64,000 bases of DNA from Methanomicrobiales archaeon HGW-Methanomicrobiales-1 (GCA_002839675.1 PGYM01000002.1:290111-354110), one strand, 5' to 3'. Counted from the first letter of the stretch, positions 1 to 9,482 are shown. Translations and numbers: made by a program. Notes: generated from the sequence alone by a model not told the origin.

Positions 1-662
1 ATCCTGAACTCCACCGGACCGTGGAAAAACTCTGCAAAGAAGCAGATCTCCCCAAGCCAAGGATTGCCATCATGCAGAGCCCGGTGCCAAACGCCTTTGC
101 CACCGGCAGGAGCCCGAAGCATGCAGTCGTTGCCTGCACAGATTCGATCATGCGCCTGCTCAACAAGGATGAATTGGAAGCAGTACTTGCCCACGAACTT
201 GCGCATGTAAAGAACCGCGATATCCTGACCATGACCTTAGCCAGTTTTATTGCGATGATCGCTTCGATGATCATGCAGAGCTTCTTCTTTTCCGCATTGT
301 TCGGCGGGCGTGATCGCGAAGGGGGCAGTTGGATCATCGTCATGATCGTTTCAGTTGTTGTGTATGCGATCAGTACGCTGCTCATTCTCGCTCTTTCAAG
401 ATACCGCGAGTTCGCAGCAGATCGCGGCAGCGCGCTCATCACGAAAAATCCACGGGCATTAATCTCAGCGCTCAACAAGATCAGTGGCAGGATGGATGCG
501 GTACCGCCGGAATACAAGGCAAAAGTCGAGGCGGCAAATGCATTCTTTATCATCCCTGCCCTTTCAGGCAAATCCTTCATGGAACTCTTATCCACGCACC
601 CGCCACTTGAGAAGCGGATCGCCAATCTCGAGAAAGTCGAAACCGAGATGCGGGGCTATTAA
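1..662 (+). CDS. htpX: HtpX-like M48 membrane metalloprotease, 5' end outside the window
   Basis: Membrane-bound zinc endopeptidase of the M48/HtpX family, which degrades misfolded membrane proteins. The zinc motif HELAH is visible at about residues 58-62 counted from the GTG at 21, and the distal glutamate ligand sits in YREFAADRGSA. Two hydrophobic segments lie between them. The reading frame is open to the left edge (codons from position 3 read PELHRTVEK, normal HtpX sequence), so the GTG at 21 is internal and the true start lies upstream of the window. About 219 residues are present of a usual 280-300. The stop at 660-662 is followed by a T-run near 667-674 that could end the transcript. 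Confidence 0.93.
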   Translation, partial: PELHRTVEKLCKEADLPKPRIAIMQSPVPNAFATGRSPKHAVVACTDSIMRLLNKDELEAVLAHELAHVKNRDILTMTLASFIAMIASMIMQSFFFSALFGGRDREGGSWIIVMIVSVVVYAISTLLILALSRYREFAADRGSALITKNPRALISALNKISGRMDAVPPEYKAKVEAANAFFIIPALSGKSFMELLSTHPPLEKRIANLEKVETEMRGY

Positions 663-852
663 CCCCTCTTTTTTTCTGCTATTGCGAGCATCCGGAACTA
701 TCATTTCACCATCCTGAAACCGAGGATTGAATCGATCCTCCGGCACTCGAAACCATATCGCAGGGAATGGTATCCTGCCTTTATCGGTTCCCACGGATCA
801 CCCCGCACATTTTTGCGAAAACTGATATAATGTCACAGACGATGCTGATGCA

Positions 853-1881
853 ATGAACCTGCAATGGCGGCTGGCCGTTGTGCTCGTGCTGGTCCTGTGC
901 TTTGCACACCCGGTACTTGCTCATGTGCCGGTCAGTGCTGAGGGAAATTACGAGCTCAACACTGCGCTTCCCGTAGAAAATCCCACCAAGTCGTACGTGC
1001 TCTACGGCCACCTGCACGAAACAGGGGACGTGGCCTGGTACCAGCTCCGGATGAACCCGGGCGACCGCCTCGTCCTTTCGCTGATGACCCCGGGATACAA
1101 TGCATCCGTTCCGGATCTGATCGTCATGAGCCCGGGCACAGACCCATCATCTGAAGGGCTCCGGGAACTCCCCAAAACATTCAGCGTCCCCCAAGGGTAT
1201 GATGCAACGATCATACGCGGAATAACGCCACGGAATGCAGCGTACGAGCCATTCAGCCCGTCAGCGGTTTTTGAGGTTGCATCCTACACACAAGAGATCA
1301 CAACCCCGGGCATCTATTACGTTGCCGTTGTCAGCCCGTCGGTCGAAACCCGGTACAGCCTTGGCGTAGGCTATGTTGAAGAGTTCACGCCGCTGGAATG
1401 GGTGTTTGTCCCGTCCGGTGTGATCTCCACCCATCTCTGGGAGGGGCAATCGATCCTCGCGATTCTGACCCCGTTTCTTGCGGTCGTGGTTCTCGGGTTC
1501 ATCATGATCGCCCGGCGCGGGAAGCGGAAGGGGTTGCTCCTCACGTACCCTTCCTGGATGGCAACGATCGCCGGCTTATGTTATCTCGGAGGTGCCGCGA
1601 TCACACTGGTCCAGATGGTGCGGGCGCTGGCGGTGACCGGGCCTTCCTCTTCGCTTGCTCTGACATTGGTCTTTGCGATAATTCCCCTGTTACTGGGTGT
1701 CTGGGCGCTCCGTATTGGGCGACTGTCATCTCCATGGGCAATGCAGGTGCGGGCTACGCTGCTACTGATTGGCCTGTTGGGACTGGTCTTCTGGGCGGGC
1801 CTGATTGTTGGACCGGTGCTCGCTATTGGCGCGGCGGTACTGCCCGAACACTTGCCATACATCCAGCCTGCCAGGAAATAA
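853..1881 (+). CDS. Exported multi-pass membrane protein, unknown function
   Basis: I do not recognise a named family. The 342-residue product starts with a clear signal peptide (residues 1-23, ending VLAHV), followed by an extracytoplasmic domain of about 170 residues that resembles the beta-rich pre-peptidase C-terminal type fold (GDVAWYQLRMNPGDRLVLSL). The C-terminal half has four hydrophobic segments, near residues 200-218, 230-255, 262-285 and 300-330. A short basic loop (ARRGKRKG) after the first of them suggests a cytoplasmic turn. The gene stands alone between htpX and the tRNA pair. Strong codon and signal-peptide evidence supports a real gene, but no function can be assigned. Confidence 0.82.
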   Translation: MNLQWRLAVVLVLVLCFAHPVLAHVPVSAEGNYELNTALPVENPTKSYVLYGHLHETGDVAWYQLRMNPGDRLVLSLMTPGYNASVPDLIVMSPGTDPSSEGLRELPKTFSVPQGYDATIIRGITPRNAAYEPFSPSAVFEVASYTQEITTPGIYYVAVVSPSVETRYSLGVGYVEEFTPLEWVFVPSGVISTHLWEGQSILAILTPFLAVVVLGFIMIARRGKRKGLLLTYPSWMATIAGLCYLGGAAITLVQMVRALAVTGPSSSLALTLVFAIIPLLLGVWALRIGRLSSPWAMQVRATLLLIGLLGLVFWAGLIVGPVLAIGAAVLPEHLPYIQPARK

Positions 1882-2053
1882 TCCCCATTTTTCAGTCATT
1901 TATCGCACAAATTGTATGCGGACATATTACCGGTGAAAAATGTCACTGTGCAGGTACTAAATGGCAGAAGAAATTGAGATCAAGACACTCCACAAGCAGA
2001 AAACCCGGTGACAATTATTAATACAGCTCCCCGCCAAAATTGTAGAGCACAGT

Positions 2054-2124
2054 GCATCGATGGTCTAGTGGTATGACTTAAGCCTTCCAAGCTTATAGCC
2101 CGGGTTCAATTCCCGGTCGATGCA
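2054..2124 (+). tRNA. tRNA-Gly (anticodon TCC)
   Basis: A complete 71-nt cloverleaf can be drawn. The acceptor stem GCATCGA pairs with TCGATGC, the D stem is GTC/GAC, the anticodon stem TAAGC/GCTTA encloses loop CTTCCAA with anticodon TCC, and the T arm is CCGGG-TTCAATT-CCCGG. The discriminator base is A and no CCA is encoded. It lies 2 nt upstream of a tRNA-Val gene, so the two are probably one transcript. Confidence 0.95.
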
Positions 2125-2126
2125 TC

Positions 2127-2200
2127 GGGCTCGTGGTCTAGTTGGCTATGACGTCGCCTTCACACGGCGGAGGTCCTGAGTTCGAATCTCAGCGGGCCCA
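2127..2200 (+). tRNA. tRNA-Val (anticodon CAC)
   Basis: A 74-nt cloverleaf. The acceptor arm GGGCTCG pairs with CGGGCCC (one G-T pair), the anticodon stem TCGCC/GGCGG encloses loop TTCACAC with anticodon CAC, and the T loop is TTCGAAT. The discriminator is A and CCA is not encoded. It starts 2 nt after the tRNA-Gly gene. Confidence 0.94.
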
Positions 2201-2264
2201 TGAATTTTGCGCATTTTTTCCGGCTACGGATGTCTTTATCGCGTAAGACCCTGATAGTCCTTGT

Positions 2265-3356
2265 ATGAAGCCGCTCTTGGTGAACGGTGTTGGTCCCGGA
2301 CCGCAGGCTGAGGCTCTCGCGGCCTGCATCCGGGATGTCTTTTTGAAGGCTGCCGATAATCTCGCATGGCTGCGTGACGGGGATATCGTCCTGCTGAAAC
2401 CTGCGCTGAACTCGCCCGATCCCTATCCGTCGACCACGCACCCGCTCGCGATCCGGGTGGTGGCAGACCTGCTGGAGGAACGCGGCGCAAAAGTCGTGAT
2501 CGGGGACCAGTCGGGAATTGGGCATGTGCTCCATCATCCCGGGGGCATAATCCACGGGAGCTCGAAAGAGAACTACGCACAGTCGGGCATGGGCCGGAAG
2601 GACGATGCCCGGTTCGTGAGCTTTGAAGACGGGGGATGGGACGAAGGATTCTATCGTCACCAGTCGCCTCACACCTCCTCATGGCCGGACGGTTTTTTCA
2701 TCACCAATTGGGCGAAAAAGGCCGATCATATCATCAGCCTGCCCCGGGTCAGCGCCCACACTCAGGCAGGAGCAACGCTGGGCTTCAAGATCATGGTCGG
2801 GATGCTGCGGGAGGACAGCCGGATGGAGTTCCATGCAAACGGGCCGTATAACAACTTCATCACGGCTGCGGCAAAGGGAAGCACGCTCGCTTCCCGCGAT
2901 GACGGGACGGGAACTTTTTTTGAGAAGATTGTGGAGATCAGCGATGCCCTGCGGGACAAGCTGCGCCTCACCCTGTTTGTCGCAACGCAGGCACAGGCCA
3001 CCTTCGGTCCCGACCGGTACGGGGTGCACCTGGGACCGGTAGGTCTGGGCGGGGCACACATCATAAGTCCCCAACCCGGACTGGTATTTGCGAGTGCGGA
3101 CCAGGTGGCGGCCGAGGCCTTTGCACTTGCCCTGCTCAGGGATCTCAAACGATCAGTTCCTTTTTTCCCGCGCTTGGCCGAACGGATGGTCCTGTTCCAG
3201 AACCGGAACGTGCAGGACTTTGTGGCGACCCCTGTCCGAGACCATCCTTACATCCGGCATGCGATGAAGATCGGGCTGGGCGAACTGCCGGGCGAGATCA
3301 TCCACAAGGATGTCCCGGATTCCGTGCAGAAAAAACTGGGAAAATGTCTTGAATAA
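2265..3356 (+). CDS. DUF362 family protein
   Basis: A 363-residue soluble protein matching the DUF362 family, known from proteins linked to iron-sulfur or redox functions but without a settled activity. Family-like features are DGDIVLLKPALNSPDPYPSTT near residue 45, a Rossmann-like strand with GAKVVIGDQSGIG near 75-90, and the central motif KKADHIISLPRVSAHTQAGATLGFK around 150-175. Unlike many DUF362 proteins it carries no ferredoxin-type cysteine cluster. The start at ATG 2265 lies just downstream of tRNA-Val, and the gene appears to stand alone. The family assignment is from recognition only. Confidence 0.78.
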   Translation: MKPLLVNGVGPGPQAEALAACIRDVFLKAADNLAWLRDGDIVLLKPALNSPDPYPSTTHPLAIRVVADLLEERGAKVVIGDQSGIGHVLHHPGGIIHGSSKENYAQSGMGRKDDARFVSFEDGGWDEGFYRHQSPHTSSWPDGFFITNWAKKADHIISLPRVSAHTQAGATLGFKIMVGMLREDSRMEFHANGPYNNFITAAAKGSTLASRDDGTGTFFEKIVEISDALRDKLRLTLFVATQAQATFGPDRYGVHLGPVGLGGAHIISPQPGLVFASADQVAAEAFALALLRDLKRSVPFFPRLAERMVLFQNRNVQDFVATPVRDHPYIRHAMKIGLGELPGEIIHKDVPDSVQKKLGKCLE

Positions 3357-3540
3357 AGGGACGGGGCCCAAAGACAAATTCACTCTTTTTGCCGACGTTT
3401 TTCCACTGGAAATGAAGGGGTCAATATAGTGAGATATATTTTCTCAATAGATTGCCCGGCCATTGCACATTTTTTTTATGATTTGTGCACCTGCCTGGGT
3501 GGACTGCCCTGCAATGAATGCTAAGGGAGTGTGGTCTCCC

Positions 3541-3970
3541 TCAGGGCAAGGGGGGTGGGTCCCTGTCTTGCCCAAGAGTGAGGGTGGGGTGGGTACCCCT
3601 CCGGGCACATGAGGGGCTCCCACCCCCCTGCGAGGTACCCGACCGGGAAACCATCACTCCGTCGTGACTCCACGAGAAGCCCCACCCGCGTACTTGCGGC
3701 CGGAGGGGGGGAGCCTGTCTTTTAAAAGAGTGGGGGGAGGGGGCCCCCTCCTCTTTGTTTTGAGTGGGGGTGGGGTACCCCCCTGTCATGCTGAGGGAGG
3801 GGTACCCACCCCCCCATTAATTTTGAGCAATGATACTTGCTCTTCGTCGAAGGTCCACACGAAACGACGCCCGGGTGCATGCAACCGGAGGGGGGTGGGG
3901 GCCTGTCTTTCGTACGATAGGGAGGGAGGGGGGCCCCCTCTTTGTTTTGAGTGGGGGGTACCCCCCATTT
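3541..3970. repeat. G-rich palindromic repeat block, three related units
   Basis: This non-coding block fills most of the 3357-3985 gap. Two units of about 83 bp (3700-3783 and 3885-3966) share an initial CCGGAGGGGGG, a CCTGTCTT step, a GGGGGCCCCC palindrome, CTCTTTGTTTTGAGTGGGG and a GGGGTACCCCC palindrome. A shorter related unit lies at about 3550-3600. Each unit has a different small palindrome at the same place: CTTG-CC-CAAG (3567-3576), CTTTTAAAAG (3719-3728) and CTTTCGTACGATAG (3907-3920). ORFs crossing the block are low-complexity artefacts. It could be a REP-like element, a structured RNA or a remnant of a mobile element. The first part of the gap (3357-3540) shows nothing clear. Confidence 0.8.
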
Positions 3971-3985
3971 AGATTGAGTCTTTCC

Positions 3986-5689
3986 TCAGTGCTCCATATG
4001 GATCCTGAGCACCGCGAGCCCGCCCGATGTTGAAGAACTCGCCTGGTCTGCCTGGGAACGGATAAGATAGCCCCCGAGCAGGAGCATCGCGGAGGGATCG
4101 TTGAGGATATCCTCTTCACTCGGGCGCTTCTCGGGTAACGGGAGAGGGGTGCCGGTGTACGAGACTTCCGCATCAAGGTTGTACTCATCGAACGAGACCG
4201 CAACCGTCACCGGACCGGAGGTTCGCGCCTCGTCCGTGACAAGTTCGCAGGCCTGCGTCAGGGCCATTGCCATCCGGTGGATAACCTCTCCCCTTGCAGC
4301 CCAGGCCTCGCCCTGCCGTTCCATCAGGGTAAATATCTGGTCCGAGATACTGCCTGATGGATCGATGGTCGCGGTGATGCGCTGCTTCACGCCGATCCGC
4401 ATCACCAGGTTCAGGATGATGGCAATGACCGTTGTCAAGGAGAGGGCCGAATCAAAGAGCGGGCGGATCAGTAACGGGACGCCGGCGTATGCCCCGGGAA
4501 TGAGGTACACGCTGATCCCGAAAATGAACGAGATCCCGATCACGAAGATCTTCCGGGAATCCAGCATCCGGGTCGTGATGGTCTGGAACCCGCCCACGAT
4601 GATGAACCCGGCAACGTAGATGAGCGTCCCGCCAATGACCGGGCCCGGCATGATGAGAAAGACCGTGGCAAGGAACGGGAGGAAGGCGAGCACGATCAAG
4701 ATCCCGCCGGTCATGAACCCGATGTACCGGCTGGTCGAGCGGGTGGCAATCGAGAGGCCGATATTCGACGATGACCCGGTCTGGCCCATCCCCCCGAACA
4801 GGCCGCCGATGCCCGACGCAATCCCGTCGGCAAAAAGCCCAGATTGGATGTTTTTCATATCCGGCCGTTTCCATTCCGTGTTATTGATCCGCTGACAGAT
4901 CGAGAACTCGCCAACACTTTTCACAAACGTGACAATCGCTGCAATCCCGAACGGGATCAGGAGCACCGGCTGGAAGGAGAGCCCGAAGTAGCGGGGGTCG
5001 GGGAGGGCAACCAGCGGCGAGGCGGCGATCTGCCCCAGCGGGTCGGCTCCTGCAAGCCCGGTCGCGATGCAGAGCGCGTACCCGACAACCATGCCGACAA
5101 TGAGCGGAAAGAGCCGGATCTGCCCCCGGCCCCAGACCGTAATCCCGACCGTGACTGCAAGGGTGATGATCGAGATCGCCATGACGGTCGGATCAGGGGA
5201 CGTGGCCCCCCCGGTCATGCCGAAGAACTGCGGGAGGGCAAAGGGCACGACAGTTACCCCGAGCATCATGATAACAAGGCCCGTCACTTCGACCGGGAAG
5301 AGGACGCGGAGCCGCTGCACCACCCGGGAGAGTACAACCTGCAATACGCCGGAACAGGCGGTCATACCGCAGAGCAGCGAGAGGCCCCCGGACTGGAGGG
5401 CGAGGATCGAGGCCGAGACATAATTGGGACCGGCCACCCTTGGAATGAGATACCCTGAACCAAACTCCGGGTGTTTTATTGCCTGGAATATCGTTGAGAT
5501 GCCGTTGGCGAGCATCGACATCGAGACAAAGAAGGCAGCAGCCCCGGCCTCGAGGCCCGCAGCCCGGGCGACCAGGATCGGGAAGACAAACGCCGTCGCA
5601 ACAATCCCCGTGTGCTGGAGGCCGAGCAGGAACATCGTGGTAAGCGGGGGCTTATCATCGGCTCCAAACTCGAGATCCGGTGGACGCAT
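3986..5689 (-). CDS. NCS2-family xanthine/uracil-type permease with C-terminal soluble domain
   Basis: Inner-membrane nucleobase:cation symporter of the NCS2 (UraA/PbuX) family. The first 440 residues carry the hydrophobic segments of the fold, with the family-like stretches LLGLQHTGIVATAFVFP, RVAGPNYVSASILALQSGG and the FGGMGQTGSSSNIGLSIATR signature near residue 300. After LNLVMRIGVKQR comes an extra 110-130 residue soluble tail (HRMAMALTQACELV...VAVSFDEYNLDAEVSYTG) that looks like a GHKL-type ATPase fold, an inference from pattern only. The start MRPPDLEFG at 5689 is the first ATG and fits family N-termini. No purine enzymes are adjacent, so the substrate is open. Confidence 0.86.
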   Translation of the reverse strand: MRPPDLEFGADDKPPLTTMFLLGLQHTGIVATAFVFPILVARAAGLEAGAAAFFVSMSMLANGISTIFQAIKHPEFGSGYLIPRVAGPNYVSASILALQSGGLSLLCGMTACSGVLQVVLSRVVQRLRVLFPVEVTGLVIMMLGVTVVPFALPQFFGMTGGATSPDPTVMAISIITLAVTVGITVWGRGQIRLFPLIVGMVVGYALCIATGLAGADPLGQIAASPLVALPDPRYFGLSFQPVLLIPFGIAAIVTFVKSVGEFSICQRINNTEWKRPDMKNIQSGLFADGIASGIGGLFGGMGQTGSSSNIGLSIATRSTSRYIGFMTGGILIVLAFLPFLATVFLIMPGPVIGGTLIYVAGFIIVGGFQTITTRMLDSRKIFVIGISFIFGISVYLIPGAYAGVPLLIRPLFDSALSLTTVIAIILNLVMRIGVKQRITATIDPSGSISDQIFTLMERQGEAWAARGEVIHRMAMALTQACELVTDEARTSGPVTVAVSFDEYNLDAEVSYTGTPLPLPEKRPSEEDILNDPSAMLLLGGYLIRSQADQASSSTSGGLAVLRIHMEH

Positions 5690-5813
5690 ATACTACGAAA
5701 CGAGGGCGTGTAAATATTAAAGCGGTTCGAAAGACACCTGCGAAAAACCCGGCGGATTACTCCGCGATCAATATACGATACCCCGTCCCATATTCCGGCA
5801 CACAGGAGTACGT

Positions 5814-6695
5814 ATGCAGATCACCTCCGCTATCCATGCACTCCGGCACCCGTTCCAGGTCCCGGTTGCGCCCGGCATCGCCCTTGACCGTTTCGTGTAC
5901 TCGTACCTCATTGCAGGCGAGACTATCACCCTCATCGACACTGGTGTAGCGGGTTGTGAAACGCGAATCTTTGATTATATCCGGTCTATCGGCCGCGACC
6001 CCGCGGAGATCTCACTCGTCATCCTGACCCACTCCCACCCCGATCATATCGGGGCAGCCCGGGCAATACGGGGGGAGACGGGATGCAATGTGGCAGCACA
6101 TCCGGATGAACGGGCGTGGATCGAGGATGTAGAACTCCAGAACCAGGAGCGCCCGGTGCCGGGCTTTACCACGCTGGTTGGCGGGCCGGTGCCGATCGAT
6201 TACGAGCTCGACCGGGGTGATACGATCGACATCGACGGGTCAGGAGAGTACGAACTCCAGGTGCTGCACACGCCCGGCCATTCAGCCGGTTCGATCTCCC
6301 TTTACCTGGAGAACGAGGTGGCGCTCTTCTCCGGGGACGTGATCCCGGTGACTAGTGACCTCCCGGTCTATGACGATGTGACAGAGTCCGAAGAATCAAT
6401 ACGGCTCCTCCGGTCACTGCGGGGCATCCGCGTCCTCCTTTCAGCATGGGACGAACCCCGGTACGGCAACGACGCGTACGGGCAGATGGACCTTGCGCTT
6501 GAGTATCTCCGGAAGATTCATACTGCCGTGATCGCGGCTGCGGGCGATAGTAATCCCGATCCTATGGAACTCACAAGGAAGACCGTTGCACTGCTCGGGC
6601 TTCCTCCGCAGGCGGTCAACCCGCTGCTTGCCCGCACCTTTGCGGCAAACATCCGGGCGCGGGACGAAGACCTTACGCGCGGTTCCCGCCAATAA
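5814..6695 (+). CDS. MBL-fold metallo-hydrolase
   Basis: Soluble metallo-beta-lactamase-fold hydrolase of 293 residues. The metal motif is LTHSHPDHIG near residue 72, followed by AAHPDE, HTPGHSAGS near 153 and SGDVIPVTSD, which supply the usual His/Asp ligands of a binuclear centre. Glyoxalase II-like and related hydrolases share this layout, and the substrate cannot be deduced. The gene is divergent from the NCS2 permease, with 124 bp between starts. ATG 5814 was chosen because the product then begins directly with the N-terminal strand (MQITSAIHALRHPF). Confidence in the fold is high and in a specific role low. Confidence 0.88.
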   Translation: MQITSAIHALRHPFQVPVAPGIALDRFVYSYLIAGETITLIDTGVAGCETRIFDYIRSIGRDPAEISLVILTHSHPDHIGAARAIRGETGCNVAAHPDERAWIEDVELQNQERPVPGFTTLVGGPVPIDYELDRGDTIDIDGSGEYELQVLHTPGHSAGSISLYLENEVALFSGDVIPVTSDLPVYDDVTESEESIRLLRSLRGIRVLLSAWDEPRYGNDAYGQMDLALEYLRKIHTAVIAAAGDSNPDPMELTRKTVALLGLPPQAVNPLLARTFAANIRARDEDLTRGSRQ

Positions 6696-6734
6696 CGACG
6701 CGGGGCGGTTGGAGCGGGAGAGCAAACCCTCGCA

Positions 6735-8474
6735 TCAGGCAATCCGCCGGATCCTCCCGTCGGTCGTCGCGTTCATCGGCCGGGGAAAGGATCCGAGATA
6801 TGACGCAAGCGTATCGACATCAGATGGCCCACTCGCAATCAGGGTTCCCTTCGTAAATACCGTATACCCGTCACCCCCTATGGAGAGGTAATCCATCAAG
6901 GCCGCAGAGTAACTCGCTGCCGTATCGAGTGGGACGCCTCCGATGCGGACGTCCTGCACCCGGCTGCCGGCTGGCCGTGTCGCATCATACGTATAGGTCA
7001 GCCCCGACACGCCGAGGGGGTGCGGGGGCAGCGGTTCCTGCCACTGCCGCTCGAGCGCATCCCGGATCTGCTGCCCGGTCAGTTTCACCGACACGACTGT
7101 TCCGGAAAATGGCTGGATAGTAAACAGGTCGCCCCACGTCACATTCCCCTGTTTGAGATCAGACCGAATGCTTCCGGTCGTGATGAATGCAACATCCGTC
7201 TCCATCACCGACCGCTGTGCATCGGCAAGGAGATCCCCGAGTGCGGATTCCCCGGAATCATTCATATCCCGGGTGATGTCCTGTGCGATCACTGCTATCT
7301 GCCGCCCGACCACAGGCGCAACAGCCTGCCCGCCTTTTGCCAAGAGTGCAGCCACTTCCGGGTCCGGGGCAGTGCCAGGCGGACTGTCAGCATAGGCAAC
7401 CACGATCCGGGCGGATTTATTCACGATATCCAGGCTGGCGGGATCGAGGACCAGGTCCACATCCGCGTACCCCTTGCTGTAACTCCATGCCTGCGTGACC
7501 AGCACCGGTTTTCCGGCAGCATTGGGGAGCCAGGCGTTCGTAAATTCGTGGGTATGGCCCGAGAGGACCACATCCACATCCCCATCAAGACCAGCGACGA
7601 TGCCCGTGACCCGGCCAGTCACATTGGTCCCATCCATGGTCGAACCCTCGTAGGCCTGCTGCACCCCGCCTTCGTGAAGCAAGACAACGATCGCATGTAT
7701 CCCGTCCTTCCGGACTTCGGCAACGTACCGGTTGATCGACTCCGTTTCGTTGAGGAAACGGACATCATCCGCCCGGTGAGGCGCCAGCCGCTCCGGGGTT
7801 GTCACTGTATCGGCCCCGATGAATGCGATGGGCACCCCACTGATGTTCCGTATCACATAGGGGGGAAAGATCGTAGTGCCGTTCCCATTCCATACCACAT
7901 TGGCGCAGATATAGGATGACCGGGAACCGGGATAGGGATCGATAATATGGGTAATCGGTGAGGTGCCGTTGCCGCCGTACACCTGTCGCAAGAGCTCACC
8001 GGTGCCCCGGTCGAACTCATGGTTCCCCGGGGTTGCAACCATATTGCACAGGGGGTCTGTTCCGATCGTTCCCGTACAGGATGGATTGGCAAATTCGTTG
8101 AAGAAGAGCAGGCTCGGTTCATCGGCAAGGAGCCCCGACGGCGGTGGAGAGGCCCCGACAACGTCCCCGGGCAGGGCGATGATTATGCCATCTGCATTCC
8201 CGGATGCCATTGCCGATTTCAGGTAGGATGCCAGTACCGGCGCACTCCCCACCGGGCGCTTGTTCATAGACTGTCCCGGGGGCAGCTGCCCGTGGAAATC
8301 GTTTACCGCGAGAATTTTCACATGAATAGTTGCATTCGTGTGCATTGCCGGGACCGTCCCGGGAAAATACCATGAAAGCAAAATCGGTGCCAGTATGAGA
8401 ATTGCAAGAATGCAGAATCCAAAAAAGATCTGCAACTCGACCGGGATCCTGTGCTTCCGGGAATCGGATACCAT
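6735..8474 (-). CDS. Membrane-anchored 5'-nucleotidase/UshA-type metallophosphatase
   Basis: Cell-surface phosphoesterase of the 5'-nucleotidase family, which releases phosphate from nucleotides or related esters. A single N-terminal hydrophobic segment (about residues 13-34) anchors the 579-residue protein outside the membrane. The calcineurin-like domain follows with ILAVNDFHGQLPP, GDVVGASPP, ATPGNHEFDRG and VLSGHTHEF, giving the di-metal ligands. The C-terminal 5'-nucleotidase domain begins near residue 385 (GESALGDLLADAQRS) and includes FTIQPFSGTVVSVKLTGQQI and the late motif YSAALMDYLSIGGDGY used for nucleobase stacking. It is convergent with the MBL gene. The length is normal for the family. 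Confidence 0.9.
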   Translation of the reverse strand: MVSDSRKHRIPVELQIFFGFCILAILILAPILLSWYFPGTVPAMHTNATIHVKILAVNDFHGQLPPGQSMNKRPVGSAPVLASYLKSAMASGNADGIIIALPGDVVGASPPPSGLLADEPSLLFFNEFANPSCTGTIGTDPLCNMVATPGNHEFDRGTGELLRQVYGGNGTSPITHIIDPYPGSRSSYICANVVWNGNGTTIFPPYVIRNISGVPIAFIGADTVTTPERLAPHRADDVRFLNETESINRYVAEVRKDGIHAIVVLLHEGGVQQAYEGSTMDGTNVTGRVTGIVAGLDGDVDVVLSGHTHEFTNAWLPNAAGKPVLVTQAWSYSKGYADVDLVLDPASLDIVNKSARIVVAYADSPPGTAPDPEVAALLAKGGQAVAPVVGRQIAVIAQDITRDMNDSGESALGDLLADAQRSVMETDVAFITTGSIRSDLKQGNVTWGDLFTIQPFSGTVVSVKLTGQQIRDALERQWQEPLPPHPLGVSGLTYTYDATRPAGSRVQDVRIGGVPLDTAASYSAALMDYLSIGGDGYTVFTKGTLIASGPSDVDTLASYLGSFPRPMNATTDGRIRRIA

Positions 8475-8540
8475 TATAATGGATTTTGGAATGTGATCAG
8501 TTAATGTTTGGGAATCACTGAGAAAAGAGGGAAATTCTGA

Positions 8541-9353
8541 TTATCCGGGGGCCGGGGATTCCCGCAGGGTTTCTAACCAGCTGCTGAATTCCCTGCTGAA
8601 CCGCCGTGTATGCTCAACCTCATCCGGGGAACGCAGGGATATCTTCCGGTTATAATACCGGGCCCGGTCTGCTTCATCCCGGTGATTCTTCTCTCCATCG
8701 ACCGGGCCAAGTGCTGCCTCATCCTTGCCGCGGCACGGCTCGTTGGTGACCGTGCGGCAGAAAGCCGTCCGCACCGGGGACTTCAGCGGTTTCACGGCGC
8801 ATTTCGTTTCCGAATGCCCATCCCAGTGCTCGTTGACCGGGAACCCGGCCTTTGCAAGCGGGAGATCCCATGTTGCGTCAACCAGCACCCAGCTGGATCC
8901 GATCTGCACGCGGCAGGCAAGATGGTGTGCAACCGGGAGCGGTGCAGCAAGTTTCCGGAGTTCCGGCGGATAAAGAATGTCTGGATCGTTCCAGAGGAAA
9001 GGAAACGTAGCATATACAACATTGAGGTCCAGGTGCCGGAACATATCTGCGAGCAGGTAGTGCTTGGCAGCACAGGATCCAGTCCCTGCTAAAAGAATCT
9101 CTTCCTGTGGGGATTTTGCAATGGTTGCCGGAACGACCAGCGAGTACGGGATATCGCGGATATGCGAGAAGATCGAGCATATACTCTCCCGGGTATCAAG
9201 ACCATCTGTCCATGCATGAAATGCCGACATGATCACCGGGGAGAGCGGTTGGTTGCCTTGCACAATACTATCCACTCCACGGCCCGGCACATCAAACTTT
9301 ACAAATAAATCCCGGAACACGGTACAAAACCAGCCGTACTGGCTTTTGATCAT
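8541..9353 (-). CDS. Transglutaminase-like domain protein
   Basis: A 270-residue cytoplasmic protein with a transglutaminase/protease-like core. The likely catalytic cysteine lies in GTGSCAAKHYLLADMFR near residue 93 and the His/Asp pair in HHLACRVQIGSSWVLVDATWDLP. The C-terminal 90 residues are charged and low in hydrophobics (DGEKNHRDEADRARYYNRK). Related proteins act as cysteine proteases or amidases, and the substrate is unknown. The gene follows the nucleotidase gene on the same strand, with the short intervening region holding the nucleotidase promoter. The family call rests on the spacing of Cys, His and Asp. Confidence 0.72.
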   Translation of the reverse strand: MIKSQYGWFCTVFRDLFVKFDVPGRGVDSIVQGNQPLSPVIMSAFHAWTDGLDTRESICSIFSHIRDIPYSLVVPATIAKSPQEEILLAGTGSCAAKHYLLADMFRHLDLNVVYATFPFLWNDPDILYPPELRKLAAPLPVAHHLACRVQIGSSWVLVDATWDLPLAKAGFPVNEHWDGHSETKCAVKPLKSPVRTAFCRTVTNEPCRGKDEAALGPVDGEKNHRDEADRARYYNRKISLRSPDEVEHTRRFSREFSSWLETLRESPAPG

Positions 9354-9482
9354 ACCGCAAAAACATCACTGCAGGAAAAAACCGATCGCGAGTAACTGCC
9401 ACGACTTAAAAAAAAGTATGCAGTTCCGCAATCCGGATTGCTCCGGACTGCGGGTGACCGCGTGCAAAAAATATGGATGAAG

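Noticed and set aside
3541-3972. Several ORFs in the G-rich repeat block
   Set aside because: They follow the repeat sequence, are Gly/Pro-rich and overlap on both strands without start signals.
7020-7919. Long plus-strand ORF (299 codons) inside the nucleotidase gene
   Set aside because: It lies wholly antisense to a protein with clear catalytic motifs, has low-complexity composition and no start signals; it is a by-product of codon usage.
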